Source: Rhodospirillum sp. UBA1311
Lineage (GTDB): Bacteria > Pseudomonadota > Alphaproteobacteria > Rhodospirillales > Rhodospirillaceae
Direction of reading: 5' to 3'
DNA: 37,276 nucleotides
NCBI GenBank assembly: GCA_002307145.1
Contig: DBTR01000008.1
Location: 1 to 37,276, forward strand
The translations under genes were made by a program, and so were the position numbers. This document shows, piece after piece, positions 31,240-37,276 of this stretch (within the stretch, counting starts at the first letter, position 1; each line of letters begins with the position of its first letter). Under the pieces are notes generated by a model that did no database searches, was not told the origin of the DNA, and saw only the letters and a list, made by a program, of their open reading frames with translations.

Positions 31240-32250
31240 ATGACCAAGTCTTCGCGTATCGTGACGACGACGTTCGGCGCGGCCATCCTCTGCGGGATGA
31301 CGGCGATCCCGGCGCATGCGGCGGATCTCACCGTCCGCTTCGCCTGGTACATGCCGCCGCACACCGCAACCTCGGACCAGGCGGAAGCGATCACCAAGAA
31401 CATCGAGGAGATGAGCAAAGGCGCGATCAAGGTGCAGACCTATCCGGCAGGCTCGCTCGCGGTCGAGACCGGCATGGGGCAGGCAATCACCAACAACACC
31501 GTCAACATGGGCATCGTCGGCATGCACTGGTGGTCGAACCGCGAGGCGGCGCTCGACTGGGACACCATCCCGTTCCTCGTCACCGAGCCCGCCAAGCTGA
31601 TGCCCGCGTTCAAGGGCAAGCTCGGCGACGACATCAACGCAATTCTCAACAAGCACAACGTCGAGGTGATCGACTGGGGCTTCTACGGCTATTCGATCAG
31701 CTACGTGAACACCAAGCGCGAGGTCAAGCTGCCCGCCGACTTGAACGGCCTCAAGATGCGCTCCGACGGCAAGCTCAATAACGTTTTCCTCCGCGACCAG
31801 GGCGGCGTGCCGGTGGCGATCGATTCCTCGGAAGTCTACACCGCGCTGCAGCGCGGCACCCTCGACGGCGCGTCGTCGGGCATGGCGAGCTTCGTCTCGC
31901 GCAAGTGGATCGAAGTCGGCAAGTACATCACCGCGATCAAGTATTCCCCGATCGTCTATCCGATCCAGGCCAACGCCGCCTGGTGGAAGGGCCTGACCCA
32001 GGAGCAGCGCGACATCATCACCAAGGCGATCGAAGCGACCGAGCAGTCGAACCTGAAGACGATCGAGAGCGACTTCACCGACAACATCAAGGTCGCCGAG
32101 AAGGCGGGCGTAAAGGTCTACCAGCCGAACGCCGACGAACTGAAGATCTGGAAGGAGAAGGCCTATCCCCACGCTGTCGAAACCTATCTGAAGGCCGCCG
32201 GCGACGACGGACAGAAGATGCTCGACGACGTCAAATCGGCCATGAACTGA
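31240..32250 (+). CDS. dctP: TRAP transporter substrate-binding protein, DctP family
   Basis: A 336-residue periplasmic binding protein. The signal peptide is residues 1-27 with an AHA cleavage context before ADLTVRFAWYMPP. The conserved DctP carboxylate-binding arginine is probably in the LNGLKMRSDG segment, and LQRGTLDGASSGMASF matches the family's hinge region. It captures an organic acid and delivers it to DctQM. GGGAGG precedes ATG 31240. It heads dctP-dctQ-dctM-prpD. The ligand is presumably the acid degraded by the island, but family members also bind sugar acids and keto acids. Confidence 0.93.
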   Translation: MTKSSRIVTTTFGAAILCGMTAIPAHAADLTVRFAWYMPPHTATSDQAEAITKNIEEMSKGAIKVQTYPAGSLAVETGMGQAITNNTVNMGIVGMHWWSNREAALDWDTIPFLVTEPAKLMPAFKGKLGDDINAILNKHNVEVIDWGFYGYSISYVNTKREVKLPADLNGLKMRSDGKLNNVFLRDQGGVPVAIDSSEVYTALQRGTLDGASSGMASFVSRKWIEVGKYITAIKYSPIVYPIQANAAWWKGLTQEQRDIITKAIEATEQSNLKTIESDFTDNIKVAEKAGVKVYQPNADELKIWKEKAYPHAVETYLKAAGDDGQKMLDDVKSAMN

Positions 32251-32262
32251 CGGCGGCCGGGC

Positions 32263-32778
32263 ATGGACTCCGCAACCGCACGGCCCGCGCAGTCGAGCGC
32301 CGAAACCGTAGTCCGCGTCGGCGAACGGATCGTCGACGCGGTCTGCCACGTCGCCGCGCTCTCGCTGCTGTTCCTCACCGTGGGCCTGTTGCTCGGGATC
32401 GTCCTGCGCTGGTTCACCCTCGACAATTCCTGGACCTACGGCTTCGATCTGATCTCGCTGGTCTGGGTCGCGTTCGGCGGCGCGGTGGTCGCCGCCAAGT
32501 TCGACTACCACGTCACCGCGGGCATCTCGCTCGAAACCCACTTCCCCAGCCTCGGCGTGGCGCTGCCGCTGCTGCGGTTCGTCATCGTCGTCGGCTTCCT
32601 CCTCCTGTTCCTGGCTTCCGGCTGGCAGGACGTGTCCAACAGCTACCTCAACCACGAGACCACCTACGACGTCACCGAGTGGCCGGTGTGGCTGGGCAAG
32701 GCTGCGCTGCCGGTCGGCTGCCTGTTCTGGGCGTTTACCGAAGTCGTGAAATTCGGCCGCGCGCTCGTGTCGCGCTGA
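32263..32778 (+). CDS. dctQ: TRAP transporter small permease, DctQ family
   Basis: A 171-residue protein with four predicted membrane segments: roughly 24-46, 57-80, 96-115 and 141-160. LRWFTLDNSWTYGFDLISLVW matches the DctQ family. It joins DctM in the inner membrane and helps couple the binding protein to the pump. It starts 12 bp after dctP; the ATG at 32263 has no strong Shine-Dalgarno sequence, which is common when translation is coupled. Confidence 0.9.
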   Translation: MDSATARPAQSSAETVVRVGERIVDAVCHVAALSLLFLTVGLLLGIVLRWFTLDNSWTYGFDLISLVWVAFGGAVVAAKFDYHVTAGISLETHFPSLGVALPLLRFVIVVGFLLLFLASGWQDVSNSYLNHETTYDVTEWPVWLGKAALPVGCLFWAFTEVVKFGRALVSR

Positions 32779-32814
32779 ACCCACGGTCCGCAGACAAACG
32801 GGAGGGACGAGATC

Positions 32815-34095
32815 TTGGTGTTCCTGACGACGATCGTCGTGCTTCTGGTCCTTCTCGTGGTCGGGATTCCGATTGCGATCTCGTTGTTCATCAGCGGCTT
32901 GATCGGCTACATGATGACCATCGACATCGCCCCCGGCCTGACCGCGCTGGCCCAGATCGCCTACGGCCACCTCAATTCCTTCGTCCTCGCGGCAATTCCG
33001 CTCTATGTCTTCATGGGCCAGATCATGCTGAAAGGCGGCTCGGGCAAGGACCTCTTCGACTTCGCCCAGCGCGTCGTCGGGCGGCTGCCGGGCGGCCTCG
33101 GCGTCGCGGCGATCTTCGCCTGCGCGATCTTCGCCGCGATCTCGGGCTCCTCCACCGCCACCGTCGCGACGATCGGCTCGATCAGCATCCCCGAGATGCT
33201 GAAGCGCGGCTACGACCGCAAGATGACGGCGGGCGCGGTGGCGGTCTCGGGCAGTCTTGGGATTTTGATCCCGCCTTCGATCTCGTTCATTCTCTATTCC
33301 CTGGTCACCAGCACTTCGGTGGGCAAGCTGTTCATGGCGGGGTTCCTCCCCGGGATCATGCTGGCGCTGATGTTCGCCGCCTACACCATCGTCGTCAGCC
33401 TGCTCGACCGGACCAAGCAACTGCCCAAGGACACCTCGAAGATCCCGCTCACCTTCGAGATGTTCGGGATCATCGCGATGATCTTCATCGTCCTGGGCGG
33501 CATCTACCTCGGCTACTTCACCCCCACGGAAGCCGCGGCGGCAGGCGTCGCCTACGCGCTCGCCTTCACCGTCTTCGTCAAGCGCACCCTGACGCTCCGG
33601 CTGTTCTGGGCGGCGACCCGCGACACCGTGGCGTCGAGCGCGATGATCCTGATGCTGGTGGCGGGCGCGGCGGTGTTCGGCAACACCCTCTCGCTCCTGC
33701 GCGTGCCGCAGGACCTTACCGCGTGGCTCGCCACCCTCGACCTCAACGCCTGGGAATTCCTGCTCGCGGTCAACCTGCTGTTCCTGGTGCTCGGGATGTT
33801 CATGGACGCCTCGGCGGCGATCCTCGTCACCGTGCCGATCCTGCTGCCCGGCCTCGAACACTTCCAGATCGACCTGATCTGGTTCGGCGTGATCCTGGTG
33901 ATCAACATGGAGATCGGCGCGGTGACCCCGCCGGTCGGAATGAACCTGTTCGTGGTCAAGGCCCTGAGGCCGGATTACTCGATCGGCGAGATTCTGATGG
34001 GGTCGCTTCCCTACGCGCTTCTCGGCCTGGTCGGGCTCGGCCTGGTGATGATCTTCCCCGACATCGCCCTGGTGCTGCCGAACAACGTGAAGTGA
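32815..34095 (+). CDS. dctM: TRAP transporter large permease, DctM family
   Basis: A 426-residue, about 12-segment membrane protein that carries the sodium-coupled transport of the TRAP system. Landmarks are IPLYVFMGQIMLKGG, FAAISGSSTATVATIGSISIPEM, the GILIPPSISFILY half-motif and GAVTPPVGMNLFVV at the C-terminal repeat. The start is TTG 32815 or the adjacent GTG 32818, both served by a GGAGGG site; the protein begins VFLTTIVVLLVLL either way. It sits 36 bp after dctQ and 7 bp before prpD. Confidence 0.93.
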   Translation: MVFLTTIVVLLVLLVVGIPIAISLFISGLIGYMMTIDIAPGLTALAQIAYGHLNSFVLAAIPLYVFMGQIMLKGGSGKDLFDFAQRVVGRLPGGLGVAAIFACAIFAAISGSSTATVATIGSISIPEMLKRGYDRKMTAGAVAVSGSLGILIPPSISFILYSLVTSTSVGKLFMAGFLPGIMLALMFAAYTIVVSLLDRTKQLPKDTSKIPLTFEMFGIIAMIFIVLGGIYLGYFTPTEAAAAGVAYALAFTVFVKRTLTLRLFWAATRDTVASSAMILMLVAGAAVFGNTLSLLRVPQDLTAWLATLDLNAWEFLLAVNLLFLVLGMFMDASAAILVTVPILLPGLEHFQIDLIWFGVILVINMEIGAVTPPVGMNLFVVKALRPDYSIGEILMGSLPYALLGLVGLGLVMIFPDIALVLPNNVK

Positions 34096-34102
34096 GGTCC
34101 GG

Positions 34103-35623
34103 ATGAAGTCGAACATCGTCCGCGTATTCCCGAGCGCCGCGACGCCGCCGCGCGACCAGCTCCTCGCCTGGAAGCTGGCCGAGGTCGCAGCCGATGCCGC
34201 GCCCCTCGACCCCGCCGCGGTCGAGATGATCGCCAACCGGGTGATCGACAACGCCGGAGTGGCGGTGGCGGCGCTCGCCCGCCGCCCGGTCGCCAACGCG
34301 CGGGCGCAAGCCCTCGCCCACCGCCACGCGGGCGGCGCGACGGTATTCGGGCTGCCGCGCGACGTCCGCGTCGCCTGCGAATGGGCGGCCTGGGCGAATG
34401 GCTCGGCGGTGCGTGAACTCGACTTCCACGACACCTTCCTCGCCGCCGACATGAACCACCCGGGCGACATGATCCCGGCGGTGCTGGCGGTCGGCCAGCA
34501 GACCGGCGCAAGCGGTGCGGATCTGGTGCGCGGCGTCGCGGCGGCCTACGAGATCTGCATCGACCTGACCAAGGGAATCTGCCTGCACGAACACCGCATC
34601 GACCACCTCCCCCACATCGGCGCGGGGATGGTCGCGGGAATCGGCGCGATGCTGCGGTTGCCGGTGGAGACGATCTATCAGGCGCTCAACCACATCGTCC
34701 ACGTCACCGTCACCACGCGGCAGTCGCGCAAGGGCGAGATCTCCACCTGGAAGGCCAACGCCCCGGCGCACGCGGGCAAGCTCGCGGTCGAGGCGGTCGA
34801 CCGGGCGATGCGCGGCGAAACCTCGCCCGCGCCGATCTACGAGGGCGACGACAGCCTGATCGCCTGGTTGCTCGACGGCCCGGACGCCGAATATGCCGTG
34901 CCCCTGCCCGAGCCCGGCGAGCCGAAGCGCGGGATTCTCGAAACCTACACCAAGGCCTATTCGGCGGAAATCCAGGCGCAGGCGCTGATCGACCTCGCCT
35001 TCCGCATGCGCGCCCGCCTCCCCGATCCTTCGCGGGTCAGGGCGATCGAAATCCGCACCAGCCACCACACCCATCGGATCATTGGCAACGGCGCGGGCGA
35101 CCCGCACAAGTATTCCCCCGACGCCACCCGCGAAACCCTCGACCACAGTGCGATGTACATCTTCGCCGTAGCGCTGGAGGACGGCCGCTGGCATCACATC
35201 GACAGCTACGCACCCGCCCGCGCCCACCGCCCCGAAACCGTCGCCCTGTGGAACAGAATCCGTACCGTCGAGGACCCGGAGTGGACGGCGCGCTACCACC
35301 ACCCCGATCCGGCGCAGCGCGCCTTCGGCGGCACCGCGATCGTCACCCTCGACGACGGCACGAAAATCCGGGAGTCCCTCGACGTCGCCGACGCCCACCC
35401 CTCGGGGGCGAAACCGTTTACCTGGAGCGACTACCTCGCCAAGTTCGACACGCTGACCGAAGGCCTCGTCTCGGCGGGGGAGCGGCGGCGGTTCATCCAC
35501 GCCGCGCTCGATCTCCCCAATCTCCCCGCGGGGGCACTGACCGAACTCACCGTGGAAGCGCCCGACGCGCTTGGCGACCCGGCCTCGCTCCGCCCCGGCC
35601 TGTTCGAGTCCGGCGCCCCTTAG
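34103..35623 (+). CDS. prpD: 2-methylcitrate dehydratase-like PrpD (MmgE/PrpD paralogue 4)
   Basis: A 506-residue protein, the longest and most PrpD-like of the four. It has RELDFHDTFLAADMNHPGDM (D107, H109, D110, H119), TVTTRQSRKGEISTWKAN, HAGKLAVEAVDRAMRGETSP and IYEGDDSLIAWLL, blocks typical of 2-methylcitrate dehydratase. PrpD dehydrates 2-methylcitrate to cis-2-methylaconitate and also acts on citrate/isocitrate-type acids. GAGG precedes ATG 34103, seven bases after dctM. No prpC or clear prpB accompanies it, so it is probably not a standard propionate locus; the substrate may be an imported 2-methylcitrate-like acid. Confidence 0.87.
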   Translation: MKSNIVRVFPSAATPPRDQLLAWKLAEVAADAAPLDPAAVEMIANRVIDNAGVAVAALARRPVANARAQALAHRHAGGATVFGLPRDVRVACEWAAWANGSAVRELDFHDTFLAADMNHPGDMIPAVLAVGQQTGASGADLVRGVAAAYEICIDLTKGICLHEHRIDHLPHIGAGMVAGIGAMLRLPVETIYQALNHIVHVTVTTRQSRKGEISTWKANAPAHAGKLAVEAVDRAMRGETSPAPIYEGDDSLIAWLLDGPDAEYAVPLPEPGEPKRGILETYTKAYSAEIQAQALIDLAFRMRARLPDPSRVRAIEIRTSHHTHRIIGNGAGDPHKYSPDATRETLDHSAMYIFAVALEDGRWHHIDSYAPARAHRPETVALWNRIRTVEDPEWTARYHHPDPAQRAFGGTAIVTLDDGTKIRESLDVADAHPSGAKPFTWSDYLAKFDTLTEGLVSAGERRRFIHAALDLPNLPAGALTELTVEAPDALGDPASLRPGLFESGAP

Positions 35624-35652
35624 TCGGCGGGACCACCGCAGCTCGACCACAC

Positions 35653-35673
35653 ATCGCCCAATCCTTGGGCGAT
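35653..35673 (+). terminator. Hairpin after prpD (terminator candidate)
   Basis: ATCGCCCAA and TTGGGCGAT pair perfectly over 9 bp around TCC, 30 bp after the prpD stop. It has no T-tract. Confidence 0.5.
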
Positions 35674-35683
35674 GGCCCGTCGT

Positions 35684-35710
35684 GGGCAATTCCGCAGCAG
35701 AAAATTGCCC
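35684..35710 (+). repeat. Second hairpin after prpD
   Basis: GGGCAATT (35684-35691) and AATTGCCC (35703-35710) pair perfectly around an 11-nt loop. It may strengthen the end of the TRAP-prpD message or be an operator for the RpiR gene. TGTAAA also occurs twice downstream (35717, 35768), 51 bp apart. Confidence 0.4.
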
Positions 35711-35799
35711 TGCGCGTGTAAATTCATTTTTGCGAACGCCGCATTCCAGGCTACAACCGACAAGTTTTGTAAAAATCTTTTCATTCGGAACGGTGCGCG

Positions 35800-36663
35800 G
35801 TGCCCGAAACCCTGTCGCTGATGAAACGGATCGCCCTGCAGCGCGATGGCCTTTCGCGCAGCCATCGGGGCGTGGCGGATTACGTTCTCGCCAACCCGTT
35901 CCACGCCGCGACCATGGGAATCGAGGACCTCGCCGCGGCAACCGGGGTTTCGGTCGCGACGATCAACCGCTTCGCCCGCGAGTTCGGCTTTCAGGGCTTC
36001 GTCGGGTTCCGCGCCGAGTGCCTGCGGATCTACGCCCGTACCCTCGAACCGGTGGAAAAGATTCGCCGTCTCGAAGGCGGCGAGACCGGGGCGCTGCCGT
36101 TGATGCTCGCCTCGCTGGTCGGCGTGCGGCCCAACCTCGACGCCGCCATCGGCCTGCTCGACGTCTCCGCCTGCAGCCGCGCCGTCGACATGCTGATCGG
36201 GGCACGGCGGGTCTACATCGTCGGTTTCGGGGTTTCGAGCGCGCTCGCGCGCCTGGCCCAGCACCTGTTCGAGCCCAACCTCGCGGTGGTCGAGCTCATC
36301 GACGGCACCGGCGGCACCGAGCGGGTGGTGCGGCGGATTCGCCAAGTCTCCTCCGGCGACCTCGTCGTCGGGATCTCGCTGCTGCGCTACTCGCAGCTCA
36401 CCATCGACATGCTGGCACGGGCGAAGACGGCGGGCGCGGGCGTTCTCGCCGTCACCGATTTCGCCGATTCGCCCCTCGTACCGCACGCCGACGCGGTCCT
36501 CCTCGCGCCATCCGAACACGTGGCCCTGCATGCCTCGGCCACCGGCGCCGTCGCGATGATCGAGGCGCTGGCCACCGCCCTCGCACGGCGCTGTTCGTCG
36601 CCCGAGACCGAGGTTAAGCTCACCGAGGACCTGCTGCCCTACCTCTACACCGACACCCCATGA
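35800..36663 (+). CDS. MurR/RpiR-family transcriptional regulator
   Basis: A 287-residue regulator with an N-terminal RpiR-type helix-turn-helix (about residues 10-80: RSHRGVADYVLANPFHAATM, GVSVATINRFAREFGFQGF) and a C-terminal SIS domain (about 125-255: ARRVYIVGFGVSSALARLAQ, GDLVVGISLLRYS). SIS domains bind phosphosugars or related ligands. The start used is GTG 35800; ATG 35821 is possible and neither has a strong Shine-Dalgarno sequence. The stop overlaps the ABC ATPase start as ATGA, so it likely controls the transporter downstream. Confidence 0.88.
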   Translation: MPETLSLMKRIALQRDGLSRSHRGVADYVLANPFHAATMGIEDLAAATGVSVATINRFAREFGFQGFVGFRAECLRIYARTLEPVEKIRRLEGGETGALPLMLASLVGVRPNLDAAIGLLDVSACSRAVDMLIGARRVYIVGFGVSSALARLAQHLFEPNLAVVELIDGTGGTERVVRRIRQVSSGDLVVGISLLRYSQLTIDMLARAKTAGAGVLAVTDFADSPLVPHADAVLLAPSEHVALHASATGAVAMIEALATALARRCSSPETEVKLTEDLLPYLYTDTP

Positions 36664-37276
36664 TCACGGATGCCATGACCGTTCAGATGTCCCCAGTTCC
36701 CCTCGTCTCCACCGCCCAGCCCCTGGTCGCGGTCGAAAACCTGTCCGTCAGCTTCCGGGGCGAGGACGGCGTGTTCACCGCGGTGAAGGACCTCTCCTTC
36801 CGGATCAATCCGGGCGAGACCGTCGCGGTGGTGGGCGAATCGGGCTCGGGCAAGTCGGTGACCGCGCTCAGCCTGATGCGCCTCGTCGAATTGGGCGGCG
36901 GCACGATCGCGGGCGGCGCGCTCAACTTCCGCTTCCGCGACGGCGTCACCCGCGACCTCGCCAAGCTCTCGCCCGAGGCGATGCGTGGCGTGCGCGGCAA
37001 CGAAATGGCGATGATCTTCCAGGAGCCGATGACCTCGCTCAATCCGGTGTTCACCATCGGCGACCAGATCGCCGAGGCGGTCTCGCTGCACCAGGGCGGC
37101 ACCCAGGCCTCGGCTCGCGCCGAGGCGCTCCGGATGCTCGAACTGGTGCGCATCCCCGAGGCGAAGCGCCTGCTCGACCGCTACCCGCATCAGCTCTCGG
37201 GCGGCATGCGGCAGCGGGTGATGATCGCGATCGCGCTCTCCTGCCGCCCCAGCCTGTTGATCGCCGACGAGCCGAC
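36660..37276 (+). CDS. Peptide/glutathione-type ABC transporter ATP-binding protein, GsiA-like (partial)
   Basis: The first 205 codons of an oligopeptide-type ABC ATPase are present; the gene continues past the right edge. Walker A is GESGSGKS (59-66), Q-loop FQEPMTSLNP (120-129), signature LSGGMRQ (179-185) and Walker B LLIADEP (199-205). The details (AMIFQEPMTSLNPVFTIGDQ, RIPEAKRLLDRYPHQLSGGM) closely resemble the first half of GsiA, a fused double ATPase; DppD/OppD are shorter relatives. ATG 36660 overlaps the RpiR stop as ATGA; ATG 36675 is an alternative. Substrate unknown: dipeptides, glutathione or similar. Confidence 0.9.
   Translation, partial: MITDAMTVQMSPVPLVSTAQPLVAVENLSVSFRGEDGVFTAVKDLSFRINPGETVAVVGESGSGKSVTALSLMRLVELGGGTIAGGALNFRFRDGVTRDLAKLSPEAMRGVRGNEMAMIFQEPMTSLNPVFTIGDQIAEAVSLHQGGTQASARAEALRMLELVRIPEAKRLLDRYPHQLSGGMRQRVMIAIALSCRPSLLIADEP

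Noticed and set aside
31117..34470. Very long open frame (over 1100 codons) on the minus strand opposite the TRAP genes
   Set aside because: It runs antisense to dctP, dctQ, dctM and the start of prpD, is rich in His/Asp/Glu/Arg low-complexity sequence and matches no family. It is a GC-rich shadow frame.
34103..35623. Standard propionate (methylcitrate cycle) operon
   Set aside because: There is a PrpD-like gene and PrpF genes, but no prpC and no acnD, and the lyase is far away and Dml-like. The label would overstate the evidence.
1..37276. CRISPR array, insertion sequence or attachment sites
   Set aside because: I looked for regularly spaced direct repeats, transposase or integrase frames and direct repeats bordering the 17-35 kb island and saw none by eye.

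Overview
The window is GC-rich DNA, densely packed with short-spaced operons and strongly codon-biased genes, from a proteobacterium. The gene families suggest an alphaproteobacterium, perhaps Rhodospirillales-like: TRAP and tripartite tricarboxylate (TTT) transporters, a DUF6455 cysteine-rich small protein, an AsmA protein and conserved GC-rich intergenic hairpins. There is no rRNA, tRNA, CRISPR array, phage gene or transposase. It reads as an accessory catabolic region of a chromosome that specialises in organic acids. Taxonomy is inference; no phylogenetic marker is present.

Region 1 (1-3750) handles polyamine/GABA. A truncated PotA-like ABC ATPase is followed by gabT and gabD, all on the minus strand. 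The ATPase and gabD share a rare AT-rich near-palindrome upstream of their starts, which suggests one regulator. A mosaic of four perfect hairpins lies behind gabT. Region 2 (3992-5509) holds small or poorly known genes: DUF2795, DUF72/YecE-like, and a glycine-zipper lipoprotein.

Region 3 (5593-14678) is a complete D-galactarate/D-glucarate module. It contains a LacI-family regulator, garD, a TTT transporter (tctCBA) and, divergently, gudD-garL-garR. Together they import aldarates, dehydrate them to 5-keto-4-deoxy-D-glucarate, cleave this to pyruvate and tartronate semialdehyde, and reduce the latter to D-glycerate. A LacI-type operator sits in the divergent intergenic region. Region 4 (14712-17140) has an AsmA-family protein and a DUF6455 protein.

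Region 5 (17137-35623) is the most interesting part: an island for unsaturated or branched polycarboxylates. It contains two TcuA-like flavoproteins, one TcuB electron-transfer protein, four MmgE/PrpD proteins with different active-site motifs, two PrpF-family isomerases, an isocitrate-lyase-superfamily lyase resembling 2,3-dimethylmalate/methylisocitrate lyase, a split ChrA-type transporter, a DctPQM TRAP transporter and a GntR regulator. A motif with core TGTCAACA occurs at the GntR start and at both divergent promoter regions, often overlapping a -35 TTGACA. It is probably the GntR operator and ties most of the island into one regulon. A logical scheme is uptake, flavin-dependent desaturation, double-bond isomerisation (PrpF), hydration (MmgE/PrpD) and C-C cleavage to pyruvate or a similar acid. 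The combination does not match any characterised pathway known to me, and the substrate is unknown.

Region 6 (35800-37276) starts a new unit: an RpiR-family regulator overlapping a GsiA-like ABC ATPase gene that runs off the window.
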